Part shown: positions 34,665 through 44,700 of the stretch, piece after piece
Layout: each line of letters begins with the position of its first letter
How positions within the stretch are numbered: position 1 is the first letter of the stretch
From: Gammaproteobacteria bacterium
GTDB lineage: Bacteria; Pseudomonadota; Gammaproteobacteria; Thiohalomonadales; Thiohalomonadaceae
NCBI GenBank assembly: GCA_023228645.1
Contig: JALOAT010000001.1
Span: 180,063 to 244,062 of the forward strand
Length of the DNA: 64,000 nt
Direction: 5' to 3'
Position numbers and translations under genes: made by a program
Notes under the pieces: generated by a model
Told to the model about the DNA's origin: nothing
Databases searched by the model: none
Seen by the model: the letters and a program-made list of their open reading frames with translations, nothing else

Positions 34665-35576
34665 ATGGACCCCTTAGTTGCTTATAAAGAAAAGCTATTA
34701 CCTATTCTGAAGAAGACGGATTTACTTGATGACGTAGATCGTATCCGTACGGAATACACGAAATACCTTATTCCTGAATTAGAGCGTAATGCTACTGTTG
34801 TAAACAAACCTAAAGATAAAGATATCGAAAGAATGTTCGATACGATTCATCGAATTGGAAAGATCTCTCGTCGAGATAATGCTTTATCTGGTTTAAGTGA
34901 ATCTTTTAAGAATACTGTAGAGAGCTTAGATAAAGTTCAAGACGTTATTAAAAAAGAATTTACTGGCGAACAAATTGCTACTGATGTATTGACTTATCGA
35001 CAAGTTGCTTTAATCCGATATGTTGAGATCAGTAACTTTGTACTGAATTATTCATTACGTCTGTTACGGTTCATTTTATCAAAAGAACTCGATGCAGCTG
35101 GTCAAAAGGGTAATGATTCTATCACACCTAATGAACGGACTAGTTTAAATAACAACTTCGTCAATTATGCTAGTGCATTACCAATCGTTACTTTAAACGC
35201 TAGTCAAATCGACAAGACATTAAAAGAAACGCCTTCTGTTGTGATTGATGAAGCAGCAAGTGATGTACTGTCTTTCCATACTGCTGGTAAAGCTGATCCA
35301 ACTAAAGCTGGTTTAGTCGCTACTGATTGGAATCCTCTTTATCATTCTAATTGGAATCCTATCTATCGTACTCGTTTACTCATTGCTGAGTGGCAAGCTA
35401 AAGAATATAGGAAGATTGTAGAAGAACTTAAGATGTTTGAGGTTCAGCGTCTACGTATTGAGAATGCTCGTCAAGGTAGAGCTGATCCTATTTTAGATAA
35501 ACGAGCAGAAGAGTTAGGTGGTATTATTAATGATCTCCAGTACGAGATCAATAGGATGGAGAAAAACTATGCTTAA
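34665..35576 (+). CDS. Hypothetical virion-block protein
   Basis: 303 residues, almost entirely helical and highly charged, ending in a coiled-coil-like stretch (KEYRKIVEELKMFEVQRLRIENARQ type). It overlaps the start of the next gene by 8 bases. Not recognised. Confidence 0.65.
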   Translation: MDPLVAYKEKLLPILKKTDLLDDVDRIRTEYTKYLIPELERNATVVNKPKDKDIERMFDTIHRIGKISRRDNALSGLSESFKNTVESLDKVQDVIKKEFTGEQIATDVLTYRQVALIRYVEISNFVLNYSLRLLRFILSKELDAAGQKGNDSITPNERTSLNNNFVNYASALPIVTLNASQIDKTLKETPSVVIDEAASDVLSFHTAGKADPTKAGLVATDWNPLYHSNWNPIYRTRLLIAEWQAKEYRKIVEELKMFEVQRLRIENARQGRADPILDKRAEELGGIINDLQYEINRMEKNYA

Positions 35577-36204
35577 CTCCACTCGATCAGTTCAGGTTTA
35601 TCCCAGAGGTTTTCTAGGTAAGCCTATTGACAGAGTAGAAGAAGCACCTAAGTTTGCGATGCGGAGTCCGAATTTAATGTTTGGATTTAGCTTGGTGTCA
35701 GGAATGAATGAGCGTCGTAAAGGTAGTCCTGAAGTGGATGAACTCCATCAGCAATATTTAGGTAACCTTAAATATGCTACTAACTTCGATTGCTTTAAAG
35801 ATCTACTTGTTGAATTCTTATCTGTCTTTACAACAAATCAGTTTGGACAATGGTTATTCATGCAAAGAGAAAGTCCTGTATACACCCCTTTGCATGAGCG
35901 CTTTCTGATCGATACTTGTAACTATTTACTAACAGGTCAAAGAAAGCTGAGTGTTTATAATTGGGAAGGTATGTTTAAACATAACTACCAACCCGGTAGT
36001 GAGACCTATGGTGGTCGGCATACGGAGACAAACGTACCATTAGAGCTAAATAAAACAGATCGCTTATTAGCAACTGATTTATTTAAACGTTTTGAAAATG
36101 CTTCTCTAGGTGATGTCTTTCAATACTGGGTGTCTAAACCTAATGGCTTAGATGACTTAATGACTTCTCTGTTTATCTTCTTCGGTTCTAGTATTGATAA
36201 TTAG
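35569..36204 (+). CDS. Hypothetical virion-block protein
   Basis: 211 residues from ATG 35569, chosen because GGAGAAAAA lies just upstream and it overlaps the previous stop by 8 bp. A longer in-frame start at 35518 lies inside the upstream gene and is unlikely. The protein has a basic N-terminus (YPRGFLGKPIDR) and Trp/Phe-rich helices. Not recognised; translational coupling implies a joint role with the upstream product. Confidence 0.65.
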   Translation: MLNSTRSVQVYPRGFLGKPIDRVEEAPKFAMRSPNLMFGFSLVSGMNERRKGSPEVDELHQQYLGNLKYATNFDCFKDLLVEFLSVFTTNQFGQWLFMQRESPVYTPLHERFLIDTCNYLLTGQRKLSVYNWEGMFKHNYQPGSETYGGRHTETNVPLELNKTDRLLATDLFKRFENASLGDVFQYWVSKPNGLDDLMTSLFIFFGSSIDN

Positions 36205-36208
36205 TAAT

Positions 36209-36244
36209 AGAGGGAATATGTTAAAAGCATATTCCCTCTTTTCG
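36209..36244 (+). terminator. Rho-independent terminator
   Basis: Perfect 12-bp stem AGAGGGAATATG (36209-36220) and CATATTCCCTCT (36228-36239), then TTTTCGC. Confidence 0.85.
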
Positions 36245-36275
36245 CTATTAAGTCAAGTCTTAAGGTTTTTATAAC

Positions 36276-37256
36276 ATGTCAACAAAAATTATAGATTTAA
36301 TTAATGCAACTGACCCTGCTGACTTCCTAGGTAGAGCTAAGGAGGCATTACCTAATAGAATCTTTCCTTCTCAAGAATCTTTAGAAACTCAATCTTTCTT
36401 TAGCCAGATCTTCATGGATTCAATTAAAAAGGAAGCTTTTCTCTCCTTTTTAAAGTCATTAAGAAGTAAGGATATTAGTACTACATCCAACATTAAAAAT
36501 AATATCGCTGAAATTAAAAAGAACATCTCTAAACTAAAAGCCTATCGAGAAAAGAATGCTTTTAGTCTCATGGATTATGAAGATATTGTTATTCCTTTAG
36601 AATACCTACAGACAGTTTTTGCTCCAGTAAGCCGATATCCATTAATCGATGTCGTGACTAATACTCTATGTGTTATTGAATCCATCTCTTCTCTTTTCTC
36701 TAGAGAAGCAGTTCGTGGAAAAGAAGATGGTAAGTTCTATCCAGTTAATTGTGATGATGTAACGACTTATTTACCTGTTAAGCAATTGATCGAACCAGTA
36801 GGTATTGAGAAGTGGAAAGAAGTCGGTATTGATACTGTTGCACTAGAAGATGCTTTTTGTAAATACATTGCTATTTGGACAAGTAATAGTGATGTGAATT
36901 TAACTATTGCTGAAAAAGTAATTGATGACTTAGAAGACTTACCAGTTATTAGTACTTCTGATTGGTCTGATCTTGATACTCTTTTACGAGACAGTGAGCT
37001 TACAGATAAGCTAGACGCTCTTTTAGCGCAATTAGAAGAATACCTACAATCTAATTTTGATTGGATGGATGTTGTTACTAACGTATTAAATAGTACAGAT
37101 GAGCAATCTAGTTTAGTTAATTTAGTTCGTATTACTGATAGCTTATATCAAAACTGGAGAAATCTCCATTACTCTTTTGAAGGTTTAAGTACCTTACTAA
37201 GTTGTTTTATAACCGCGCTCGTGTATTGTACTGAACAGTTCAAAAAACCCGTTTAA
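36276..37256 (+). CDS. Hypothetical virion-block protein
   Basis: 326 residues, helical, with a Cys-containing C-terminus (LSCFITALVYCTEQF). It contains SQESLETQSFF near the N-terminus, a possible S-x-E cleavage site. It is 25 bp upstream of the overlapping gene pair at 37282/37403 and probably shares their transcript. Not recognised. Confidence 0.65.
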   Translation: MSTKIIDLINATDPADFLGRAKEALPNRIFPSQESLETQSFFSQIFMDSIKKEAFLSFLKSLRSKDISTTSNIKNNIAEIKKNISKLKAYREKNAFSLMDYEDIVIPLEYLQTVFAPVSRYPLIDVVTNTLCVIESISSLFSREAVRGKEDGKFYPVNCDDVTTYLPVKQLIEPVGIEKWKEVGIDTVALEDAFCKYIAIWTSNSDVNLTIAEKVIDDLEDLPVISTSDWSDLDTLLRDSELTDKLDALLAQLEEYLQSNFDWMDVVTNVLNSTDEQSSLVNLVRITDSLYQNWRNLHYSFEGLSTLLSCFITALVYCTEQFKKPV

Positions 37257-37281
37257 CTAAAAAGGAAATAGGTTAAGATCT

Positions 37282-39180
37282 ATGTCAGTAAAATTAGATG
37301 ATTTACTGATGAAGTACTATGAAGGGGAGAATACGAGTTCTAGTACAACATCGAGTAATAGAGATTCCATTATTAATGCAGTTAATCAAAAAGGAGATAG
37401 TAATGCTATCGCTGAGCAAAATTCTGAACAAAGTAACACTGGGTCTGTGGTCGGTGAACAAGGAAGCCTCGCCCCTTCAGAAAACCCAGGAGACGCAGAA
37501 TCCGTTATCGACAACCTCATCGACGAAGAACAGCCTGGATCTGGGTCGGGTACTGAACCCAGCGTTCCAAGCACCAGTGGCTCAACCGACAGTAGCGTCG
37601 GAACCGACATCCCAAGTGAAGACAGTGGAGAAGACAATACCGTCGGAGAAGGAGGAAGTCAGTCAGGAGAAGAAACTGGAAACAGTGATCAAGTCAGTAG
37701 TGGAGCAGGAGGCATCAGTCCCCCAGCCCCAGAAGGCAACGAACAAGGATCTACTCCAGAAGAAGTTGGAAGTGATTCAGGAAGCAACTCCTACGAAGAA
37801 GACCACTCCGAAGAAGTCATCGTCAGCCAAGACGACTTCGAAGAAAGCTCCAGCGAAGAAAACAGCAGTCAAAGTAGCGACCAAGTCAGTGGCGAAGAAG
37901 GTAGTGAAGACTTCGACACCGAAGAAAGCGGTGAAGAAGACCTCAGTGAAAACAGTAGCGAAGTAAATGCTGTAGAAGAGGAAACTGAGCAAGCTATTGA
38001 GGAAGAAGTCATTGATGCTCAAGAAGTAGCGCAAGATGTCTTAGCTGAAGCAGGTGATCCTAGTGCTATTGAAGAAGAGGAAAGTCAAGTAGAAGAATCT
38101 GATACAGGGGAAGATTCTAAAGTAGCAGAAACCTCTGAAGAGATTCTTAATACGAAAGCTAATGATAATGATGTCGATAATCTAACAGGCTTACATAAAG
38201 ACGCTGGGATTATTAAACGTGCCTATGAGCTAGATTCTAGAATTGGTGATTATGCTAGGATTATCTTAGACCGTTTTCCATCTGATACAAGTACTGAGAA
38301 TGTAGATGAGTCTTTTCTCGTTATTAGTAGTATTACTTTAGAAACACTAAGTGATGCAGGTAAAGCACTAGTAGGTGATGAATTTGATATTGAACAAGAT
38401 AACATTGTTCAAGAAGCTATTATTCAATCTAAAACTAATCTACTACAATCATTAGACGATAGTATCGCAGTCTTAGCGACTTCTATTGATATTGGTAACA
38501 GAACATTAGAGAAGATTAAAAATAGCGCTTCACAATACCAAAGTGCAGCAACAGAGATTACTTCTCCTCTAGCTCAAAAACTCGTCTCTCTTCTTGGAAT
38601 ACAGGGGGAGTTGGATGCTAATAAGCTAGCGTACTCATCTGTTACTAATGGTGTGGTTGCCGATGTATTTTCTTGGATTAATAAAGATTATACAGTCATG
38701 CTTAAGAATCTAGAAACTGAAGGTGTAAGTAGTGTTGCTCCTCTGGTGCTAAATTCCTTACCTAAGTTTAATATGGCTGATGATTCTGACATCTTAGCTA
38801 GCTCAGAGCTACTTCCTGGTAATCGAGTTATTCAACAAATTGGTAATAAGAGTAATAGTCAAGCAATTATAGATGTCCATAATGAAAGAAGGGATGCATC
38901 GTCTGTAACTGTACCAGGTCAATCTCAATTAGAAAGTATTATTGCTGAAATTGGTGTTGTTACTCGTACAGCTACTATATTCTCTAATAAGCTCAATGGG
39001 TTTAAAGAATCTCTTGAGATCTTTTTTAACTGGTATGAAAAAGATAATACTGGTGAAGTAACGATTAATGGTAGTGGTAATTTAATCAATGCTGTTAGTT
39101 TCATTTTAGCTTTTAGTAATTACCTTTCTAATTACTTACGTGGTTTATCTGCTTATGCTTTACTTCCTGTTGAAGTTTAA
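37282..39180 (+). CDS. Acidic inner-body-like protein hosting a nested gene
   Basis: 632 residues. Residues 40-285 are a disordered Glu/Ser/Gly-rich acidic region; residues 290-632 are a helical domain of the kind seen in neighbouring head proteins. From about residue 45 to 228 the codons end in C and A far more than elsewhere (GAC, AGC, ACC, GTC instead of GAT, AGT, ACT, GTT). The normal T-rich pattern returns at codon 229, where the nested +1-frame ORF stops. The region is therefore probably under double coding constraint. The acidic product and the basic nested product might even bind each other. The head-protein role is inferred from context. Confidence 0.7.
   Translation: MSVKLDDLLMKYYEGENTSSSTTSSNRDSIINAVNQKGDSNAIAEQNSEQSNTGSVVGEQGSLAPSENPGDAESVIDNLIDEEQPGSGSGTEPSVPSTSGSTDSSVGTDIPSEDSGEDNTVGEGGSQSGEETGNSDQVSSGAGGISPPAPEGNEQGSTPEEVGSDSGSNSYEEDHSEEVIVSQDDFEESSSEENSSQSSDQVSGEEGSEDFDTEESGEEDLSENSSEVNAVEEETEQAIEEEVIDAQEVAQDVLAEAGDPSAIEEEESQVEESDTGEDSKVAETSEEILNTKANDNDVDNLTGLHKDAGIIKRAYELDSRIGDYARIILDRFPSDTSTENVDESFLVISSITLETLSDAGKALVGDEFDIEQDNIVQEAIIQSKTNLLQSLDDSIAVLATSIDIGNRTLEKIKNSASQYQSAATEITSPLAQKLVSLLGIQGELDANKLAYSSVTNGVVADVFSWINKDYTVMLKNLETEGVSSVAPLVLNSLPKFNMADDSDILASSELLPGNRVIQQIGNKSNSQAIIDVHNERRDASSVTVPGQSQLESIIAEIGVVTRTATIFSNKLNGFKESLEIFFNWYEKDNTGEVTINGSGNLINAVSFILAFSNYLSNYLRGLSAYALLPVEV
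37403..37966 (+). CDS. Nested +1-frame gene: histone H1-like Lys/Ala/Pro-rich protein
   Basis: 187 residues wholly inside the gene at 37282. ATG 37403 is preceded by AAAAAGGAG with a 6-7 nt spacer, as good as any ribosome-binding site here. The N-terminal 40 residues are weakly helical, the middle is Pro/Glu/Lys-rich, and the last 55 residues are a lysine-rich tail with KK-A/T/P repeats (KKAPAKKTAVKVATK, STPKKAVKKTSV) as in bacterial H1-like proteins and AlgP. Lysine in this frame is partly expected from GAA repeats in the other. However, the regular Ala/Pro/Thr/Val spacing comes from C at the host frame's third position, which the host gene would not need. A DNA-binding, possibly packaged, protein is inferred. 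Confidence 0.6.
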   Translation: MLSLSKILNKVTLGLWSVNKEASPLQKTQETQNPLSTTSSTKNSLDLGRVLNPAFQAPVAQPTVASEPTSQVKTVEKTIPSEKEEVSQEKKLETVIKSVVEQEASVPQPQKATNKDLLQKKLEVIQEATPTKKTTPKKSSSAKTTSKKAPAKKTAVKVATKSVAKKVVKTSTPKKAVKKTSVKTVAK

Positions 39181-39197
39181 GTGATAGATGTTTTAAT

Positions 39198-39240
39198 AGT
39201 CTCAGTAGTCTTATATTTACTGCTGAGACTACTTCTTCTT
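39198..39240 (+). terminator. Hairpin terminator
   Basis: Stem AGTCTCAG (39198-39205) with CTGAGACT (39223-39230), extendable by GTAG/CTGC-type pairs, followed by TTCTTCTTAATT. Confidence 0.6.
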
Positions 39241-39254
39241 AATTATGCTGAAAA

Positions 39255-40442
39255 ATGAATAATGTAGATCTCACCCAACTGAGCTTAGAAGCTATCGAAG
39301 TTTCATTAGAAGCATTATCTAAACTTCAAGCTATCAATAACAACCTATCTAATCAGCAAGATGAGGTACTTAACACTTCTACCCGGTTTGCTTTAGAGAC
39401 AATTAAGCAAGTGTATGATTTACCTGACGATATTCTTTCGTTAGAAGATAGTAATGATTTACATACAGCTTCTAAAAACGCTATAACGAGAATTTGGGAA
39501 CTTATTCTTAAATGGCTCGCAGCTATTGCTAAAGAAATTAATGAGAAGTGGCATAACCTAGGTATGTCATTAGTAATGGCTGATGAATTATTAAAAAACG
39601 CTGATAGTCGTTTTAGAGCAGCTAAGCAAAGTAGACTTTTTAGAAAGGTCCCTGTAGGCGGAATAAGAAGTCGTAATATTGCTAATGCTTTAAACGTTGA
39701 TAATGATGTTAGTTTTAATAAGATCACTCAAGGAATCTCAAGACTCACTACGACTTTTGGTTCTATAGATAATTTTGTTGATACTGAATTAATTAAACTT
39801 CGTAGCTTTAAGTCCAGTATCTTAAATAAAGACAAGATTGATATTCCAGAATTACCTCTACCTAATCAGATCGATGTACAAGTAGCTCGTAATGAGTTAG
39901 TTAATTATTCTTTAGATGATCGTTATGAAGCTAAGCGATCTGTAACTTTACCAGGTAATAGAGTTTACCTCCACGTTAAATATAAGAACGGTTTAACGTT
40001 AGGAGAAGTAAGGGATAGTACTAGTAATGTTTTAGCTAAACCTTACTCTGATAAGAAGTACGGTATTCATTTATCTAAAAAGAAAACAGATACTACTGTT
40101 GCTTTCACAATCAAGCCATTTAACGAACACGAAATCTTACGTTTATTAACCTTAGCTCGTTCTTTATCTAACGAATTAAAAAGCGCTAACAACAATCATA
40201 GTAAGATTAAATCGACGTTATCTGATCTTCAACAAGTTTTTAAAGATCAAAGTAAACAGACTAATGCTAGTGTTGTTGAATTAAATCAAATAAAGGATTA
40301 TGTAGTAGGTATTGCTAATAACTTATCTGAAATTAGTTTAGATAGTAGAATTTACTTAGTGGGAGTTATTACTCAGCTCTCTCAATTAATATCCTTACAA
40401 GTATCCTTATACGAAGGAAAGATAGAAGGTGAGTATGATTAA
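39255..40442 (+). CDS. Inner-body-like head protein
   Basis: 395 residues. The N-terminus contains two tandem S-L-E-A elements (LSLEAIEVSLEALSKL), then the module's amphipathic Trp helix (ITRIWELILKWLAAIAKEINEKW, near 80-100). The rest is a mixed domain with a KKYGIHLSKKKTDTTVAFTIKP segment and a helical C-terminus. It is a clear paralogue in layout of 24359 and 41771. It overlaps the next gene by 8 bp. Probable internal head protein cleaved by the prohead protease. Confidence 0.65.
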   Translation: MNNVDLTQLSLEAIEVSLEALSKLQAINNNLSNQQDEVLNTSTRFALETIKQVYDLPDDILSLEDSNDLHTASKNAITRIWELILKWLAAIAKEINEKWHNLGMSLVMADELLKNADSRFRAAKQSRLFRKVPVGGIRSRNIANALNVDNDVSFNKITQGISRLTTTFGSIDNFVDTELIKLRSFKSSILNKDKIDIPELPLPNQIDVQVARNELVNYSLDDRYEAKRSVTLPGNRVYLHVKYKNGLTLGEVRDSTSNVLAKPYSDKKYGIHLSKKKTDTTVAFTIKPFNEHEILRLLTLARSLSNELKSANNNHSKIKSTLSDLQQVFKDQSKQTNASVVELNQIKDYVVGIANNLSEISLDSRIYLVGVITQLSQLISLQVSLYEGKIEGEYD

Positions 40443-41631
40443 GTCATTAAGCAATCCTCAAGTTCTTAAAAAGCGTCCTAAAGCTGATACAAGCGCTCCT
40501 ATTGACACAACGACTCAAAGTGGGTTAGCTGTACTAGAGGACGTTTTAAACTTCACCACGACCCGTTTAGAGAAGGCTGAGCACTTAGATAAAGCAGAGA
40601 CCTTTATGGCAGCTCACGCTCAAGAAGAACCTGGTGATGGTAAAGTTAAACTCGCTGAAATTACTATCGAGACATTAAGAGAAGAACTCATCGAGAGTTT
40701 AGAAGATTGTGACGAATGTAATTCATTAAGTACAGGGTTAGAGAACTTAACGACTAATGAACTCATTGGTCAAACTCTAGTGGTATCGAAGAACATCTTA
40801 ACTGATGTTTCTAATATGCTATATAAAGCTAGTAATGATCTAGTTATTAGTAAAGAGCTAATTCAAGACAGACTCTCTACTTTACTTGAGAAAGTAACAC
40901 ATTTAAAAGACGTAGTTAAGTTACCTGATGGTCAACACCCTTCTACTAAGGTCGATATCAATAAAGCTAAAGCATTATTATATCTAACTGACACTCATGC
41001 TAAACCCTCTCTCATTATTTGCTTAGCAGGTGAGATATGGAAGCAAAGTTATTATAATACCATTCTTCCTTTAATGGAAAGTAATGAACAAAAATTATCT
41101 GACTTAAAAGAATTGCTAAAAGAAGCAATTAAAGATAAGATGGAGGATGGTTCATTCATCTCTTTAGAAGGTATTGAAACTGATGAACATACTGTGTTAA
41201 TTAGTCAGTTAACTAAGGGTGATTTTATTGCTTTTGATAAAAGAGATAATCGATTCTTGATTTTAGAGAAAGGAGTTAATTTCTTAGACGGTGAAGTTAC
41301 TCTACCTACACTAACAACTGAAGAGATTTTTAAGAGTTTAAATCTCATTAAGAAGTCTTTAATAGACTCTTGTGTAGGTGAGATTTTAAATGAGACTTCT
41401 AACATCCAGCGTAAAGTATTTGAACTACATGCCTTATTAATGTCTTATTTTACTGGCGTCACTTCGAAGAATTATATCGAAGAAGGAGAATTAAGACTCA
41501 TTATTGAGGAAGTCAAAAACTATAGAGAAGTGTTAAATAACAATGTTATCTTCTATTATCAATACGCTAATAAATTAGTTAATAACATTATTCTTATGTT
41601 AGATGTTCTGGAATCATACTTAGAAGGTTAG
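40435..41631 (+). CDS. Inner-body-like head protein
   Basis: 398 residues from ATG 40435, preferred to GTG 40429 because AGAAGG is spaced 5 nt from it. Helical and acidic, with a basic N-terminus (LKKRPKADTS) and motifs such as LREELIESLEDCDE and FISLEGIETDE that fit the S-x-E cleavage pattern. It lacks the Trp helix. Coupled to the preceding paralogue by overlap. Assignment by context. Confidence 0.6.
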   Translation: MIKSLSNPQVLKKRPKADTSAPIDTTTQSGLAVLEDVLNFTTTRLEKAEHLDKAETFMAAHAQEEPGDGKVKLAEITIETLREELIESLEDCDECNSLSTGLENLTTNELIGQTLVVSKNILTDVSNMLYKASNDLVISKELIQDRLSTLLEKVTHLKDVVKLPDGQHPSTKVDINKAKALLYLTDTHAKPSLIICLAGEIWKQSYYNTILPLMESNEQKLSDLKELLKEAIKDKMEDGSFISLEGIETDEHTVLISQLTKGDFIAFDKRDNRFLILEKGVNFLDGEVTLPTLTTEEIFKSLNLIKKSLIDSCVGEILNETSNIQRKVFELHALLMSYFTGVTSKNYIEEGELRLIIEEVKNYREVLNNNVIFYYQYANKLVNNIILMLDVLESYLEG

Positions 41632-41670
41632 TTTTCATTACAATTCTATGACTACTTCTGTAGTAGATCA

Positions 41671-41688
41671 TCTTTTTTCGAAAAAAGA
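41671..41688. promoter_or_regulatory. 18-bp perfect palindrome in intergenic region
   Basis: TCTTTTTTCGAAAAAAGA is perfectly self-complementary and lies 40 bp after the upstream stop codon and about 80 bp before the large gene at 41771. It could act as a weak bidirectional terminator or a protein-binding site. Confidence 0.4.
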
Positions 41689-41770
41689 AGAGCTATTTAT
41701 TACTTAACTATAAGTAATGTTAAAAAAATATTTATATCTCTTAAAGAGTATTTCTTGGAGTATTTAAACA

Positions 41771-44700
41771 ATGAGTTTACGTAACAACCGTAATGGAATC
41801 CGGACTCTTCGTGCTGCATTAGAATCACTAGACGTTAATAAACATGATGATGTCAATGATGACACGCCTCGTGAATTTGATCCCAATGTCAATGACAAGC
41901 CGAAAGACGCAGAGACTCCTACTAAAGAAGGCGAAATCCAAACGCCTAAAGAACCCGCTGCTAAAGATGTAATTAGTCGGGAAAACGTAGAAGAAGTAGA
42001 AACTGTAGCAGAAGTCCCCATTACAGAAGACGAAACTGTAGTAGAGACTTCAACTGCTGATAATGTAACCTCTACTGGTGTCGATGCCGTAGCAGAAGAA
42101 GGCACTCTGGCAGATGGTATCTCAGCTGCTGGTGAAGGTGCTATTGTTGAAGAAAGTCAGTATGTAGAAAATGCTGGTGAACATAGCGCTCCTGAGATCA
42201 TTGATGTAGAAGAAGAAATCTTAGATGATCTGTCTGAGACTGTTATTCGTAATGAAGAATCACTGGAATCTTTATCGCGTCAGATCAAACTGTACAAGAA
42301 AGTCAAAACTACAGCTAGTTCTATGGAGGATCTCTCCTTACTGGCTATTGGTGATGACATCAAACAAAACTTCAATAAAGTAAAAGAAGCTGTTATTAAT
42401 GCTTTTATTAAACTGCGTGATTGGTGGGTTAAGCATTGGGATAAACTCTCAGCAGTTTGGAATGAAACTGTTATTAAACAGAACTCTCAACAAATCGCTG
42501 CTTTAACAGATAGTATTGATACTGTCCTTACTAATCTTGCAAGCGCTGATATCTTAGCTCAAACACCAATGATGAGGAAGATTAAAAACTTACCTCATTT
42601 TGCTCAAGCCATCTTTGTAGGTGGTGAAGCTAAAGCTCGTGAACTGTTAAAAACACTTTCTTATGTTTCTCGTGAGATTAGGAATAATCCTAATTTAGCT
42701 GATGGTGGATATGAGAAACTGGGTGCAATGGTTGCTAAGCTCAATGAAGAAGAGCTAACTAATGTTGATACAGATTCGAACGTTCGGAAGTTTGTTCGTT
42801 CCTATCCTCGGTATCGTCCTGGTTTAGAGGCTGAAATCCTCACGCTTCAGAAAAACGCAAACGAAGTAGCGCGTGGTTTAACTAAACGTATCGATGAACT
42901 CAAGCGAGAAAGTCGTAGTGTTGAGAGTGGTTCTGAGGATGCTAAACTGAAAAACGAATTAGTTAGTATTGATCAGAAAATCCAATCTAATCTGCTTAAA
43001 CTGATTTCTGGTATTCGTGAGTTAGATAACCTCATTCTTAACATCTTCAAAAAGTACGGTACTGCCGCTAAACCAGAATCGACTGAAGGTTTAGATGAGT
43101 TATCGACTGAAGGCTTCTGGGGCGGCTTCGCAGGCGCTTTCCAGGCCGGTAATATAGGAAGCAGGTACACTAATAAAAAACGGTATGAAATCGAACGGCT
43201 AAAAGAGAAGATTGCTGTAACTACCGACGCACTTCAAAAGCTTGCTGCTGGTGCTTCTAAGGATGAAGCTCAAAAAGGTCTGGAAAATAGCAAAGCTATC
43301 GATATTGCTAATGCTCCAAAAGAGACTTTTAGGGAGTTTATTACAAATAAAGAGAACTGGATTCCTTTCATGGCAGCACTTCGTGGTATGAAGTTAGGTA
43401 GTGAAGCCCAGGATCTAGAGAAGAAGCTAAAGGACCAAGTCAAGCAACTAGAAGCTATTTCTCGTGAAGGATCGACTGAAGGTTTAGACGAAGGTGAAGT
43501 TACTGTCTCTGAAGCAATTACTAACGACGAGATCACTGTTGATGCTGAAGAAGCCGCTGAGACTGGTGAAATTGTTGTGACGCCTGATCCTGCTGATCCT
43601 GTTGAAGCTGATGATAACGAAGGTATTAGTATTCTCGTTGAAGAAGAACCTGTTGTTGAAGCTGATGGTGTTACTGACGTAGTAGAAGCTTCGGCAGAAG
43701 GTGATCTGGAAGCCAAGATTCGTGAGCTACGTAGTAAAGCTGATGAAGCTGAAGCACTTCTTATTCAAGCTCGTTCTCTTATTAATGGTTCAGCTACCGA
43801 ACCAGAGCCTGTTGCTACCGAACCTGAAGCTGCTGTCATCCAAACAGACGTAGTAGAAGATGCATCAGTAGACCTGGGTGAAGATACTGCTGTTACTGAA
43901 GTTGAGGAAGTCGAGGGTAGTGAAGGTGAAGCTGAAGTTGCTGAGGGTGAAGAAGTAGAAGTGGAAGAAATTGATGAAGCTTCTCAAGAATCCCAAACGG
44001 CTGTAGGTGTTGCTGGTGTTACTGAAACAGGTGAGACAGGCGGTGATCCTAGCGAACCTGAAACAGACCAACCTGCTAGCGGTGGTGACCCTGCTGGTGA
44101 AGCAGAAGAAAAAGAAGCTGATGTAGGTGGTAATGCTGAAATCGTTTCTGATCCTACTCTTGATATCGAAGAAGCTGTCGAAGAAGTCGAAGTCGTTATG
44201 GAGACAATCGAGCAAGCTACAAAAGACTTAGGTTTTATCGAACGTGAAATCGGTCGTATCGAAGACTCTAATGAAGTAGGTGGTATTGATTCTCGTTATG
44301 CAGAGAGCTTAAGCGATTCTATGGAAAGTATTGTAGAGCGTAACCGTCTCTCCTTTAAGGTTTCCATGCCTTCGTTAGAATCGTTTGATTCTGGTGTTTC
44401 TACTCGTCTGCGTAATACAGACATGACATTAGAATCCTTTAAAGAGTTTGCGGGTAAATTACGTGAAAAGATTCTTACTGCATTTAATTATGTTGCGAAT
44501 CTTATTAGCAAGGTTTACACCATGACTGCTGGCAAAGCTAAAGAGTTAATGACTAACCTTGAGCAACTGAAAAAAGAACTCAATGACGTCAAACCCAATA
44601 GCAATGCACCTAAGACGATTAAAAGCATTGATCTGGCTAAAGGTTTAAGTATTGATGGTACTGTTCCTCAGGACATTAGTGCTGCTTTAGGTCAACTCCG

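Noticed and set aside
37777..38034. Minus-strand ORFs at 37386-37637 and 37777-38034
   Set aside because: They are shadows of the doubly coding plus-strand segment, with no ribosome-binding sites and Phe/Val-rich low-complexity sequence.
41764..42105. 113-codon minus-strand ORF, with similar ones at 43270-43716 and 43865-44215
   Set aside because: All lie opposite the acidic linkers of the 1196-residue protein and give Ser/Thr/Val low-complexity products. GAA/GAT-rich genes read backwards give just this. No start signals.
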